From Streptomyces sp. NBC_01476 (lineage in GTDB: Bacteria; Actinomycetota; Actinomycetes; Streptomycetales; Streptomycetaceae), in assembly GCF_036227265.1 (NCBI RefSeq), contig NZ_CP109446.1, positions 6,837,001 to 6,901,000 of the forward strand: a stretch of DNA of 64,000 nt. Reading direction: 5' to 3'. Below the pieces are notes generated by a model. It searched no databases. It had not been told where the DNA came from and was given only the letters and a program-made list of their open reading frames with translations. Shown here one piece after another: positions 47,442 to 57,450 of the stretch. Numbering within the stretch: position 1 is the first letter of the stretch; each line of letters starts with the position of its first letter. A program made the translations under genes and the position numbers.

Positions 47442-50273
47442 TCAGGAATTCGCGGCTTTCAGTTTTTCCAGGAACGGATCGTCTCGCGCGTGTTCACTGT
47501 GGCGGCGGTACAGAATCCTCTCCGCCTCCGCTTCGTCGGGCCGTCCCAGTTTGGTGAGCACGTAGGCCAGCCGGCTGTAGGCCAGTGCGGCCAGCCTCGG
47601 CTGATCGGTGGCGGTGGGGCCGCGAAGCGATGCCCGCAGGTGGCTTTCAGCCTCCTCCCAGTTGCCCTCCACCAGCGCGACCCGGGCCAGCTCGCCGATG
47701 TACCAGTCCAGTGCGAACACGCGTATGTTCTCCGGGATACGCGGATCGGCGGAAGGGCCGCTGACCATCCGCACGCCTTCCTCCGCTGCCGCGCGCGCGT
47801 CCTCGGTGCGGCCGAGGTCAAGGATGACTGACCCGTAGATCTGTGACGCAGACAGAAAACCGTTGGGCTCGTCCGCCTCGCGGAAGAGAGCCATGGCTGC
47901 AGCGCTCGACTCGGTCGACTCGAGGAAGTGCTCAAGCCTCCACAGCGCCCACGCGATGTAGAAATGCGACCACGCCTGCTGAACGACGCTGCCGCAGCTC
48001 CTGCCGATCTGCAGCGCTCGCTGTGCTTCCTCCAGGCCGCGGGCGGGGTCGAATTCGATGGTGATGAGAGCCCACGCGTGGTAGTTGCGGTGCGTGGCCT
48101 CCGCAAGCCGGTCACCCGACGCTTGCGCGGCAGCCTCTGCGGTGGCGAATATCTCCGTCCAATGTCCCCACAGCATCCAGCTGTCGGAGAACCAGTGGAG
48201 TGAGTCAGCGGTGTCTATGACCGCCTGGAAACGCCCCTGCGCCGCAGTGCGGCGGAAGGCCTCCAGCCAGTGGCCTGCCTCCGTGCGCAGCCAGGCACTG
48301 GCATTGCTGAGGCTCGCGGCGGGTTGGTCGGGCGGCAGGAGCGGGTCGGGGCCGTTGCCGGGCTCGAAGCAGCGGCCGGCGCTCTTGACCTGTGCCAGCA
48401 GCCAAGTGTCCATTCGGTCCTGCAGCCCGGCCATGGCGTCGGCGCCGTCCTCCGCCGTCAGGCGCTGGCGGGCGAACAGGCGCAGGAGGTCGTACAGCCG
48501 GTACCGCCCCGGCTGCGATGTGCGCAGCCAGCCCGCGTCCATGAGTTCGTCCAGCAGGTCGAATGCCTCGGTCTGGGGGATGCCCAGGCACGCGGCGAGC
48601 AGAGCGGGTCCGAAGTCGAACGCGGCCATGCTGCCCAGCGCCCGGAGGGCGGCGGCGGCCTCCGGGGTGAGTCGCCGATAGGAGAGGGAGAAGGCCGGAC
48701 CCAGCGCCAGATCCCCTGCCCTGAGTGCGCCGATGCGCCGGTCCTCGTCGCGCAGGCGCTCGACGAGGTTCGCCATTCCCCAGCCCGCCCTGGCATTGAG
48801 CCAGTTCGCGGCTATGGACAGGGCGAGGGGGTGATCATTGCAGAGCCCGGCGACGGTGGCCGTGTCGCGGCTGTTGGTGCTCTCGTGCGCGCCCACCAGG
48901 GAGGCCAGCATGGCAACCGACTCGCTGCGCTCCAAAGGCCCCAGGGATATCCGTGAGGTTCTGAGTCCGCTGAGGGGACGCTGGGCCGTGACGATCACCG
49001 CTGTTGTTCCCGCGTATGGCAAGAGGGCGCGGACCTGGGCCTCGCCCGCGGCATTGTCGAGGATGATCAGGCGACGATCGCTGTCAGCCATTTCGTGGTA
49101 GCGGCGGATGCGGGCGCGGGCGTCCTCGCGAAGGAGGGCACTGTCGCTCACGCCCATGCTGCTCAGCAGTGCCAGGACGGCGGCGCCGGTCGACAGCGGC
49201 GGGTCCGCGGTACCCGCGAGGTCGAGGAAGACGACTCCGTCGGGGAAACTCCCGCGCAGTCGTTCGGAGACGTGGACGGCGAGCGCGGTCTTGCCCGCCC
49301 CGGCGGGCCCGTGAATGGTGACCGTGGTGGGAGAGACCCCGTCCGTCCTTTCCAGCAGGATCGTGAGCGCGTGCATCTCTGGCTCACGTCCCACAAAAAG
49401 GGGCGGGCGTCGCGGTGGCGTCAGAAGTTCCGAGGGCAAGGATGTGACGACCTCGGCCTCGGCGCCCCGCGTGTCCTCGGCGCCGGCCTTCGGCGACACG
49501 GATATGGCTTCGCGGGGCAGAAGGGCGGCGGCGTTGCCGGCCCGCAACTCGCGCGCGACGAGAGAGAGGGACGGGCCGGGGCGTACCCCCAGTTCCTCTC
49601 GCAGCACCGCTTCCGCGCTGTTCAGCGCCGTCAGCGCCTGCGCGTGGTTGCCCGTGGCGGTGTGCGCCAGGATCAGCAGACGCCACCCCTCCTCCCGGAG
49701 TGGTTCCTCACGCGCCCGTGCTTCCGCGGCTGCCACGGCCGCCGACGCGCGCCCTGTGAACAGGTCTGCCGCTATCGCCATCTCACTCGCTTCGGAGCGC
49801 AGTTGTCGTAGCTGGGCGATCTCCGCCTGCGCCCACTCCTCGTCCGCGTGCTCCGCGAAGGCAGGACCGGACCAAGAGCTGAGTGCCTCGTGGAGCAACT
49901 CGCGCGCCTGTGCCGGTGCGACATCGCGTGCCCGCGCGACCAAGCCCTCGAAACGCCAGGCGTCCACGGCTTCCTGCGGCAGGCGCAAGGCGTATCCGGG
50001 AGGCACGCTGACCAGAATCTGGGCGGGGCTGCGCGGCGCACGCCCCGGCTCCAGCGCCCCCCGTAGCCGGGACACATATGTCTGCAGCGACACCGTGGCC
50101 TTGTCCGGGAGCACGCCGCGCCAGACGCTGTCCGCGATCCGCTCCGCGGGGACCAAGTTTCCGCGCGCCGCGAGCAGCACACCCAGCACTGCCCGTTGGC
50201 GTGGCTGGCCCAGGCTGATATGCGCTCCATCGCGGTCAGCTTGCAGCGGACCCAGGACACGAATGCGCAGCAT
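47442..50273 (-). CDS. SARP/AfsR-type transcriptional regulator with NB-ARC and TPR domains
   Basis: A 943-residue protein. It has an N-terminal OmpR-like winged helix (MLRIRVLGPLQADRDGAHISLGQPRQRAVLGVLLAARGNLVP, about 1-95) and a BTAD helical domain (WRFEGLVARARDVAPAQARELLHEAL…, about 100-245). The NB-ARC ATPase has P-loop IHGPAGAGKTALAVHVSERL (about 328) and RLIILDNAAGEAQVRALLP. The C-terminal TPR-like region runs from about 620 to the end (HYFIAWALWRLEHFLE-type repeats). Length matches AfsR-class activators of secondary metabolism. ATG 50273 has no clear Shine-Dalgarno and may be leaderless. The target cluster is not evident. Confidence 0.93.
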   Translation of the reverse strand: MLRIRVLGPLQADRDGAHISLGQPRQRAVLGVLLAARGNLVPAERIADSVWRGVLPDKATVSLQTYVSRLRGALEPGRAPRSPAQILVSVPPGYALRLPQEAVDAWRFEGLVARARDVAPAQARELLHEALSSWSGPAFAEHADEEWAQAEIAQLRQLRSEASEMAIAADLFTGRASAAVAAAEARAREEPLREEGWRLLILAHTATGNHAQALTALNSAEAVLREELGVRPGPSLSLVARELRAGNAAALLPREAISVSPKAGAEDTRGAEAEVVTSLPSELLTPPRRPPLFVGREPEMHALTILLERTDGVSPTTVTIHGPAGAGKTALAVHVSERLRGSFPDGVVFLDLAGTADPPLSTGAAVLALLSSMGVSDSALLREDARARIRRYHEMADSDRRLIILDNAAGEAQVRALLPYAGTTAVIVTAQRPLSGLRTSRISLGPLERSESVAMLASLVGAHESTNSRDTATVAGLCNDHPLALSIAANWLNARAGWGMANLVERLRDEDRRIGALRAGDLALGPAFSLSYRRLTPEAAAALRALGSMAAFDFGPALLAACLGIPQTEAFDLLDELMDAGWLRTSQPGRYRLYDLLRLFARQRLTAEDGADAMAGLQDRMDTWLLAQVKSAGRCFEPGNGPDPLLPPDQPAASLSNASAWLRTEAGHWLEAFRRTAAQGRFQAVIDTADSLHWFSDSWMLWGHWTEIFATAEAAAQASGDRLAEATHRNYHAWALITIEFDPARGLEEAQRALQIGRSCGSVVQQAWSHFYIAWALWRLEHFLESTESSAAAMALFREADEPNGFLSASQIYGSVILDLGRTEDARAAAEEGVRMVSGPSADPRIPENIRVFALDWYIGELARVALVEGNWEEAESHLRASLRGPTATDQPRLAALAYSRLAYVLTKLGRPDEAEAERILYRRHSEHARDDPFLEKLKAANS

Positions 50274-50495
50274 GCGGCCAGAGGGTACCCGAATTCCGCT
50301 GCGGCAGTGCCCGAAGGTGCAGTGCCTGAGACGCCGGCACGCAGGGCGGCCGCGCCGGGCGTAACGTGGTTGCACTCCCGGCTGTATCCGCCTGCCGGAT
50401 GCGGAACCAGCGGTGAACCCGCGCTTTTCCACGACGCCGCCCGTCTCGGGCGCCGGTCCTCGGGTGTCGACGGTGCTCGGCGCCGCCCGGCTTGC

Positions 50496-51242
50496 TCAGA
50501 CCAGGCCCTTGCGGAGGGCGTATGCCACCACATGGGCGCGGTTGCGCAGCCCGAGTCGGTTGATGGCGCTGTGGATGATGGCCTTGATCGTGCGCTCCGA
50601 GTAGTTGAGCCGGGCGGCGATCTCCAGGGTGTCGAGACCTTCCGCGAGGTGGCGCACCACGTCGACCTCGCGCTGGCTGAGCCCGTTCGAGGACAATGCG
50701 CTGTCGCGGGTGGAGTGCAGGAGCTCGACCAGCGAGGCGATCAGGCTCTGCGGCAGTTCGGCCCGGCCGTTCCGGCTGTTGACGACCGCCTGCAGCACCT
50801 GCGCCATGGTCGAAGTGCGGCGGTGCAGGAAGCTGGTCAGCCCGTAGCTGACCGCCCGCACCAGTTGACTCTCGGTGAGTGAGGAGGCCACCAGCACGAC
50901 CCGTGCACCGTGCCCGCGCTGTTCCCGTGCCGTGCGCATCCAGTCCATTGTCTCCGAGGTGACTTCTCCCACCATGATCAGGAGGACGTCCGCCTGTTCG
51001 GGGAGGTGCGGGGGAGCGGGCTTGACCGGGAGCGCACAGTTTCCCAGGTACGCGGCCACGCTCTCGGTGGTGATCGGGTCGTCGGTGCGCACTGCCACAT
51101 GCACTACGCGGGGAGCGGGGACGTCCTCCTGCCGTGGCGCGCCACCGGCCTGTGGGGCGTACGGCTGCACGGTCGGCATGCGAGGGGGGGCCGGTGCCGG
51201 CGGCACGGTCGGCGCGAATGCATGAGTGGCTTGGACGAGCAT
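50496..51242 (-). CDS. Orphan LuxR-family regulator, relative of the type VII operon regulator
   Basis: A 248-residue protein with a short Pro-rich N-terminus, a receiver-like domain (HVAVRTDDPITTESVAAYLG to about 150) and a C-terminal LuxR HTH (GLSQREVDVVRHLAEGLDTLEIAARLNYSERTIKAIIHSAINRLGLRNRAHVVAYALRKGLV). The last 60 residues closely match the regulator at 25266-26183 (YSERTIK, LRNRAHxVAYA). ATG 51242 follows GGGAGAAAGG. It lies upstream of the SARP gene on the same strand with a 222-bp gap. Confidence 0.9.
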   Translation of the reverse strand: MLVQATHAFAPTVPPAPAPPRMPTVQPYAPQAGGAPRQEDVPAPRVVHVAVRTDDPITTESVAAYLGNCALPVKPAPPHLPEQADVLLIMVGEVTSETMDWMRTAREQRGHGARVVLVASSLTESQLVRAVSYGLTSFLHRRTSTMAQVLQAVVNSRNGRAELPQSLIASLVELLHSTRDSALSSNGLSQREVDVVRHLAEGLDTLEIAARLNYSERTIKAIIHSAINRLGLRNRAHVVAYALRKGLV

Positions 51243-51294
51243 GCGGATGCCTTTCTCCCTGTCTGCGGGGAGCCTAGGGAGGGCGTTTGACGGT

Positions 51295-51843
51295 TTACTT
51301 GCCGTCTCCGGGCGCGAGACTGATTTCGACGTGGGTGACGAGACCGGCGGCCTTCCATGAGTCGGCGCCGAGGCCACGGAGAATGGATGCCGCCCTCGAG
51401 TTCGTCGAGGCCATCGAAGCCACTATCGCCCGCCCCCTCCTGCTCCTGGCCTCCGCGTAGGCGAAGCGGGCGAGGGCCGTGCCCAATCCCTGACCCTGCA
51501 CATCATCCCTGACGAGGACGGCGAGTTCGAGGACGGTGGGATCATGCTCGCCGCCCGGTCCGAGGCTCTGCATCAGGTGGGCGACCGCCAGCACGCGCCC
51601 GTGCTGACGGCTGACCCACGTGGTGCCCCAGCGCCGGTCGACGAGGTGCGACCACATCGTGCCGGTCAGCTTCGGCACACCTGCCAGGTAACGCGCAGCT
51701 CGCGAATCCGGGCTGCACCGGTCGTGCATGTCATTGACGTCGGCAAAGTCGCCGATGACGGCGATCCGCGTATACGTCGGGCTGCCCGACAACTCGAAGT
51801 CCACCAGCGTGCGCGGCGACGATGCGATGGGTACCGGCGGCAA
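51295..51843 (-). CDS. GNAT-family N-acetyltransferase
   Basis: A 182-residue protein with acetyl-CoA-binding motif A: LELAVLVRDDVQGQGLGTALARFAYAEA (Q/RxxGxG/A). The following strand-helix IVASMASTNSRAASILRGLGAD is typical of GNAT proteins. The substrate is unknown. The TTG start at 51843 sits very close to a GGGGGAG, so the true start could be a little downstream. Confidence 0.85.
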   Translation of the reverse strand: MPPVPIASSPRTLVDFELSGSPTYTRIAVIGDFADVNDMHDRCSPDSRAARYLAGVPKLTGTMWSHLVDRRWGTTWVSRQHGRVLAVAHLMQSLGPGGEHDPTVLELAVLVRDDVQGQGLGTALARFAYAEARSRRGRAIVASMASTNSRAASILRGLGADSWKAAGLVTHVEISLAPGDGK

Positions 51844-52004
51844 TTCTCCCCCTCAGTGGGCCAGTTCGTTCTCAGGTCGATGGATATGGATCAGGTACGA
51901 CAAAGCGCGGGGTTGAGCAGTCGTGCCCGCAGGAGAGGCCCCCTTGTTTGATCGGGCGCCGAGTGCCGGTCGGCCTGCGGCCGGGGCGGAGCGGCCGGCG
52001 GGGA

Positions 52005-53576
52005 TCAGCGGCCGGGCGGATCAGCGGGGCAGATCAGTGGTGGGACGGCAGCATCGTTCGCACGAGGCGGGTGGTGGGAAGCAGGCAGAGGCACATGCCG
52101 AGTGCCACCACGAGCGCGAGCACTGTCAGGGTCCACGTCTCGGGCAGGCGCCCGATGCCCCAGCCGACGCCCTCGTTGCGGCCCTCCGCGTTGATGAGCA
52201 GGGAGGCCGACGGCAGCCCGGCCGACAGCCCCAGAGCAACGCCCCCGCGGGCGACGGCCGTGCTCTGCACCATCAGCACCGAGACCACCTGGCGCGGCGT
52301 CTTTCCGATCGTCCGCAAACACCCCCAGTTGGGACCGGCGTTCACGCACCATCGTGCCCGTCACGCTGAGCAGCTCCGTGGTGAGGATGACCGCGAGCAG
52401 CGCGAGCAGTCCGATCGCGGACCACCTGTAGGCCCCCGGCGTCGGCGAGGCCGTCCTGGGCCGACGCAGCACTCCGGTGAGGCCGAGGACGGCGGCGGCC
52501 GGCAGGCGCCGCAGCGACCACAGCAGTCTGGCTGGTGGCTCGGTGTCGGTGTCGGCGTCCGCCGCCGGTGGCACCGCGGCGCTACGGCCAGCACGGTAGG
52601 AGGGCAGCGCCGCGGCCAGGCTGATGACGGCGATCGCGGCCGCCGTGACCGCGGTGGTGACTCCCGGGTCCAGCACGCCCGCGACCGCGGACGGGCAGAA
52701 GGCGGGCGCCGACAGCGCGGCGCACAGCGCGCCGAGCACTGATCCACCGCCGGCCAGCAGCAGGTGCTCCAGGAGGAACATCGCCACGATCTGCGACCTG
52801 GCGAAGCCCAGCGCCTTCAGCAGGGCCATGTCACCCTGCCGGGCGCGGGTCCGGGCGCCGGCCGCGCCTGCTACGGCCAACGAGGCGCCCAGGAGTGCGC
52901 CGAGCCCGCTCAGGCTCACAGCAGCAGTCCCGCGAGGCGGGCGCCCTGCTGCTGTGAGTCCCTGGCCTCCTTCCGTGTGGCCAGGCGTGCCACCCGGCCG
53001 CTGCCGATGTCGGCGACTGCCCGCTGGGCCGCGTAGTCGACGGTCGCCTGGTCGGAGAGGCGGGACCCACGGTACTGCCGCGGTCGAGGGCGACGGGCTG
53101 CACGTGGTCGAGGGGGCCGGGCCGACCCAGCCGAGGCCGTACCCCGCCCGTTCGTAGCTGACCTGGTCCCGGGCGTCGGCGATGCCCACGACGCGCAGCG
53201 GCACCGCAACGGCGCCGGGCGCGGTCAGGATCGCCGACAGTTCGACGTTGCCCGCGACGGTGAAGTAGCCCAGCAGGTTGCCCGTCTGGAACACGATGCC
53301 GAAGCGGCGGCAGCGCCCCACGGCCCAACAGGCCTCCCGGGCGAGGTCCATGCGGCGTCCGGCGACATGGAGCCGGCCGGAGTCCGGGCGGTGCAGGCCG
53401 CCGAGCAGGTGCAGCAGGGTGGACTTGCCCGCACCGGAGGGACCGGTGAGGGCCAGGAAGTCGCCGCGTGCCACGGTGAGCGTCACCCCGCTCACCGTCG
53501 GTATCTCAAATTTGCCGTTGTGTTGGGACTTCACCAGCTCGACGCCCCGCAGTATGGGTACATCCGCTCCGTCCAC
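52005..53576 (-). pseudogene. Decayed MacB-type ABC transporter (ATPase fragment fused to FtsX permease)
   Basis: The N-terminal part is a LolD/MacB ATPase start (GDFLALTGPSGAGKSTLLHLLGGLHRPDSG, Q-loop RRFGIVFQTGNLL), but the signature LSGGQ and Walker B are missing. After about 53100 the frame enters an FtsX permease (TRARQGDMALLKALGFARSQIVAMFLLEHLLLAGGG…). Near 52340 the permease changes frame; the true end is CLRTIGKTPRQVVSVLMVQSTAVARGG…TTRLVRTMLP in another phase. Deletion and frameshift make it non-functional. Confidence 0.85.
52915..52958. repeat. Perfect inverted repeat in the transporter remnant
   Basis: CTCACAGCAGCAG (52915-52927) and CTGCTGCTGTGAG (52946-52958), 13 bp perfect, with CCCGC/GCGGG nested in the loop. 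It sits near the ATPase-permease junction. Confidence 0.7.
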
Positions 53577-53627
53577 CGTCGCGCGCCCCCGTCATTCGTG
53601 TTCAAACGGTCCGATGCGGCTATGTCA

Positions 53628-53969
53628 TCAGGTCAGCTCCCGCTGACACCGCTCCAACCAGTCGAGGTCTGCCTGAAGGTGCAGAACCGCGCCCTCGATG
53701 AGCAGTTGCGACACCGGATTGTCGCGGTTCTGAGCGGCCAGCCGGCTCAGGCCGCGCATCACGGTCAGGCAGTGGCGGCGGTGGTAGTTGATCAGGGCGG
53801 TGCGGTCGGCAAGCGCGGTGCCGGGAGCCAGGACGAGCTTCATGAAGAACTCGTCGCGTACCCGGGAGCCCTCGGTCGGTGAGGTGATCCAGCGGGCCAG
53901 CGCGGCCGTCCCGGCCTCGGCGATCTGGTAGACGCGTTTGTCGGGGCGGCCGGTCTGCGCCACTTCCAC
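53628..53969 (-). pseudogene. PadR-family regulator lacking its N-terminal HTH
   Basis: About 113 codons. VEVAQTGRPDKRVYQIAEAGTAALARWI matches the wing and start of the PadR C-terminal domain, followed by helical residues (DRTALINYHRRHCLTVMRGLSRLA). The frame upstream can be read only to PLGLVSS before a TAG, so about 50-60 residues with the recognition helix are gone. PadR genes usually control a neighbouring transporter, here the decayed ABC system. Confidence 0.75.
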
Positions 53970-54010
53970 GCTGCTGACCAGGCCGAGCGGCTAGGTTCGC
54001 GCCATGGCCG

Positions 54011-55125
54011 GTGGACGGTCAGGAACCCGGACGGCGGCGCGGACGCCTCCGGTGGCGTTGGCCGACGCACCGCCCCCCGCGCGGCCTCGCAGCCACGGCG
54101 CTGGCCCTGGTCGGCGGCGGCACCGCCGTCTCGCTCGGCAGGACGCCCCGGCTGCCCGGGGACCCATACGGTACCGGCCCGGTGACCCTGGCGACCGGGC
54201 AGGACACCACCGGCTATCTGGTCAGGGTGCTGGCCGACCGGAATGCCTCCCGGCCCGCTGAACCTGTGACCCTGGTGCAGCTGCCGTCCGCCGCGGACGA
54301 GGTGCACGCACAGATGGTGGAAGAGCTGCAGGACGCCGAATGCCGCTTCGACCTGGTCAACATCGACGTGGTGTGGACCGCCGAGTTCGCGGGACCGGGG
54401 CTGGGTGGCCGCCCTGCCCACCGCGGAGTTCTCCCGCGACTCGTTCCTGGCTCCAGTGCCGGCGACCGGGCGCTACGCGGGGTGGCTGTACGCGGTTCCG
54501 TACGTGACCAACGCGGCCATGCTGTACTACCGCGCCGACGTCCTCGCCGAGGCCGGCGCGCGGCCCCCCTCTACGTGGGCGGAGCTGAGGGGCCCTGGCG
54601 CGCGAGGTCGCGCCCGCCCACGGCCTGGACGCCTACGCCGGCCAGTTCTGGCCGTACGAGGGGCTGACCGTCAACGCCCTGGAGGCCGTGCGCTCGGCCG
54701 GGGGCGATCTGCTGTTCCCGGAGGCCGGGTGGCCGTGGACGGCGCGCCAGCCCGCGCCGGGTTCTCCTTCCTCGCGAGCGGACTGCGGGAGGGCTGGATT
54801 CCCCAGGCGACGCTGGAGTACCAGGAGGAGGAGTCCCGTCTCGCCTTCCAGTCGGGCAAGCTGCTCTTCCCGCGCAACTTGCCCGACGTCTACCGGAAGC
54901 TGGTGGTGGCGGGCTCGGCGGTGGCCAGCCGCGTGGGAGTGGTGCTGGTGCCCCGGCCCACGGCCCCGGGCGGGGCGTGCTGGGAGGGTCCTGTCTCGCG
55001 GTCGTCTCCGCGTCACGGCGTCAGTGCCCGCCCGATTGCTCATCGACTACCTGACGTCGCGACAGGTGCAGCGGCAGGTGCTGACCTTCGGCGGGCTGCC
55101 GCCGGTGCGGGCCGACGGGTCCTAG
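54011..55125 (+). pseudogene. Sugar ABC transporter substrate-binding protein, frameshifted and missing its 3' end
   Basis: Pieces of a family 1 solute-binding protein appear in successive frames: VTLVQLPSAADEVHAQMVEEL and DLVNIDVVWTAEF; GRYAGWLYAVPYVTNAAMLYYRADVL; GLDAYAGQFWPYEGLTVNALEAV; GWIPQATLEYQEEESRLAFQSGKLLFPRNLP; LIDYLTSRQVQRQVLTFGGLPPVRADG. It then stops, about 65 residues short of the family end. At least three frameshifts are needed. The missing end seems to be at 60584-60359 on the other strand. Confidence 0.85.
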
Positions 55126-55490
55126 TGGCGCAACAGCCAGCGCCAGCGCGGCTGTTCGAGCACGACCGACGTCGCGGCCATTGCCGTTGTGACGACCGCT
55201 GCCCACGTGGGCCACGCGAACCACGGCGCCACCGCTGCTGCGGCCACTTCGAGGAGCACGAGCATGAGCATCGCCGTGCCGGGGACCGCTACAGGTGGGT
55301 CGAAGGGGCGATCGCCGGGTGTCCCGATGACGGCCGGAAGCCCGATCAGCAGGATCAGTGCAGCGGTCGCGACCACCCAGTCGATCCGGTGCAGCGCCCA
55401 CGGAGTGGCCGTCCAGCCGATCAATTCGGTCAGGAACCGCAGCCCGGAGGCGGCGTTGGTGCGGTTCGGGGAGTCGGTTGACTGTGTCAT
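55122..55490 (-). CDS. Small membrane protein (122 aa), YrdB/DUF2568-like
   Basis: It has four hydrophobic segments (about 22-38, 39-56, 70-92, 95-112) and a LRFLTELIGW start similar to YrdB-type proteins, a tentative match. ATG 55490 overlaps the TetR stop (ATGA) and has GGAGAGGG upstream, so it is the last gene of a three-gene operon. Its stop codon lies right at the proposed inversion breakpoint. Confidence 0.75.
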   Translation of the reverse strand: MTQSTDSPNRTNAASGLRFLTELIGWTATPWALHRIDWVVATAALILLIGLPAVIGTPGDRPFDPPVAVPGTAMLMLVLLEVAAAAVAPWFAWPTWAAVVTTAMAATSVVLEQPRWRWLLRH

Positions 55491-56083
55491 GATCCCTCTC
55501 CGGCATGGGGCGGCGCGGTGGCGGCCTCGGCCCGCATGCCGTTGATGAGCGTGTCGACGACGAACCGGTAGCTGTCGGCGGGGTCGCGCTCCACCTGGAA
55601 GGCGCCGTTGCTTTCGAGGCCGACGTAGCCGTGGATGACGGTGCGAAGGGCTCGGACTGCGTCGATGGCGCGCTCATCGGTCAGCCCGAAGCCCGCGACC
55701 ACGTCGAACAGGATCTGCACCGATTCGTGGGCCACGGCCTGGTATTCCTCGTCTTCGGGGCGCGGGGCGCGGACACTGGCGGCGTACCGGCCGGGGTGAC
55801 CGAGGGCCCACTTCCGGTATGCCTCGGCGATCGCGCGGACCGCGTCCGGACCGGACCGGCCGACGGCGACCCTGGTCAGGACGGCGCCGATGTCGCGGAC
55901 GGCCTGCAGGCCGACGCCCCGCTGGAGGGCGTCCAGCGAATCGACGTGCTTGTACAGCGACGGTGCCCGCACGCCGACCCGCTCGGCCAGCAGGCCCATG
56001 GTCAGGTCGGCGAAGCCGACCTCGTCTGCGAGTTCCGACGCGGCCGCGATGACTGCGGCCCGGTCGAGTCCGGCCCTAGGCAC
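55487..56083 (-). CDS. TetR-family regulator
   Basis: A 198-residue protein: helix-turn-helix AAVIAAASELADEVGFADLTMGLLAERVGVRAPSLYKHVDSLDALQ at the N-terminus, then a ligand-binding helical domain with a TetR_C-like LRTVIHGYVGLESNGAF segment. GTG 56083 is chosen because the HTH follows at once. It overlaps the hydrolase stop by 8 bp and the membrane protein start by 4 bp, so the three genes are one unit. It probably represses this operon. Confidence 0.92.
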   Translation of the reverse strand: MPRAGLDRAAVIAAASELADEVGFADLTMGLLAERVGVRAPSLYKHVDSLDALQRGVGLQAVRDIGAVLTRVAVGRSGPDAVRAIAEAYRKWALGHPGRYAASVRAPRPEDEEYQAVAHESVQILFDVVAGFGLTDERAIDAVRALRTVIHGYVGLESNGAFQVERDPADSYRFVVDTLINGMRAEAATAPPHAGEGS

Positions 56084-56903
56084 GGGCCGTCTCCAGGAAC
56101 GAGTGCACCAGGCCGACCACTTCCGACGGGAACTGGACATGCGGGTAGTGGCCTGCCCCCAGGAGCATCTCGAGCCGGCCAACGCCTTCCGGCAGCGCGG
56201 CCACGATGGCCTCGCCCTCGGTTTTCGGGTCACCCCAATCGGGATCGAGGGTGCCCATGACGACCAGGACCGGGCAGTGCACGTTGCCGAGTTGGGCACC
56301 GGCGTCGGCGGCGCTGTTCATCTGCTTCTGCAGGGCCTTCATCCGGCCCGGCTCGTGCAGCATCGCGTCGGTGCGCTCCAGGCTCGCGGCCCAGTCCGCC
56401 GGGCGCGGTTCCGGGGTCGCGATCTCCAAGTACTTCCGCCACTGCTTGTGGTTGCCGCGCATTGCGACGGCCGAGATCGCCGCCGCGCCCCTGCGGTAGC
56501 GGGACACGCCTAGAGCGCTTAGCGAGTACTCCACCTTGCGGGTGAACGGCGCCAGTTCGACGACGGCGCTCACGAGCGCTGGCGCTTTGGCAGCGGCGAT
56601 CGTCGCAGCACCGCCGGAGATGGAGTGGCCGACCAGCACTGCGGGACCGCCGAGGTGTTCGATCAGTGCGATCAGATCGCCGGCGATGTCGGTGCGGGTG
56701 TAGGACGGCCACGTCGCGGTCGACTCGCCGCTGCCGCGCAGGTCCACGGCCGCGACCTGGTAACCGGCGGCCGCCAGCTCCGGGACCATGAACCGATAGG
56801 CGTCGCGGCTCTGGCCGATCCCGTGTGCAAGCACCATCAGCGGCCCGGAGCCGGTCACCTCGTAGGCGAGGGCGCCGCCTTCCACGTGCAGGAATTCAGT
56901 CAT
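56076..56903 (-). CDS. Alpha/beta-hydrolase
   Basis: A 275-residue protein with the full catalytic set: oxyanion strand MVLAHGIGQSRDAYRF, nucleophile elbow VLVGHSISGGAA (Ser), VMGTLDPDWGD (Asp) and LLGAGHYPHVQFP (His). It resembles epoxide-hydrolase/haloperoxidase-type esterases; the substrate is unknown. ATG 56903 follows GGAGG. First gene of the hydrolase-TetR-membrane protein operon. Confidence 0.93.
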   Translation of the reverse strand: MTEFLHVEGGALAYEVTGSGPLMVLAHGIGQSRDAYRFMVPELAAAGYQVAAVDLRGSGESTATWPSYTRTDIAGDLIALIEHLGGPAVLVGHSISGGAATIAAAKAPALVSAVVELAPFTRKVEYSLSALGVSRYRRGAAAISAVAMRGNHKQWRKYLEIATPEPRPADWAASLERTDAMLHEPGRMKALQKQMNSAADAGAQLGNVHCPVLVVMGTLDPDWGDPKTEGEAIVAALPEGVGRLEMLLGAGHYPHVQFPSEVVGLVHSFLETARA

Positions 56904-56924
56904 GCCGACCTCCGTAGCTAACGT

Positions 56925-56959
56925 TGATAACCATCAAGCTACTCTGATTAGCCAGAGTG
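56925..56959. promoter_or_regulatory. Two small palindromes upstream of the hydrolase operon
   Basis: TTGAT-AACC-ATCAA (56925-56938) and ACTCTG-ATTAGC-CAGAGT (56942-56959) lie 22-56 bp upstream of the hydrolase start in an AT-rich stretch. They are candidates for the TetR operator and overlap the likely promoter. Confidence 0.5.
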
Positions 56960-57059
56960 GTCAAGGTCGGTGCACGAGGGTCCATGGCAAGCTCGGTGGG
57001 GCGGGAACCTCCGGCGCCGCGGGTGGGCGGAGTGCGGTACGGCATCGCATAGCCGCACG

Positions 57060-57450
57060 GCGACCGTGCCACGAGGCAGCTTCCGTCGACGGTGGGCCAT
57101 CTCACCGGTGGTGGCCGGGCCGAACGCGGCCCCGATCGCCGACCTGGTCCAACAGGCCACCAGCGCGGCCAGCCGCAGCTGTGGGTAGCCGGAGATCCCG
57201 CGGCCGATCCGCTGCCGGGTGAACACTGCGAGATTAGCCGGGCAGTCCAGGACCGGCAGCAGGGTGCCGTCGACCGCGACGACCTTCAGTCCCCGCCATC
57301 GTCCGGCGGCAGCGGGTCCTGTGGCGAGGATGTCTTGGAGTGACATCCCTCTTCTACAGCAGCTCTGCTGCCTCCAGCCTTGACGAACCGCCCGCAGCCG
57401 TAAGTGAACGGCGTCGCCCCCTGCCACCAGCACGAATACGTTAACTACCT
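57060..57450 (-). pseudogene. IS4-family transposase fragment
   Basis: LKVVAVDGTLLPVLDCPANLAVF (first catalytic Asp), SGYPQLRLAALVACWTRSAIGAAFGPATTGEMAHRRR read like the core of an IS4-type transposase. The upstream part (about 57370-57450) needs a frame change, and the remaining catalytic region and both ends are absent. Confidence 0.75.
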
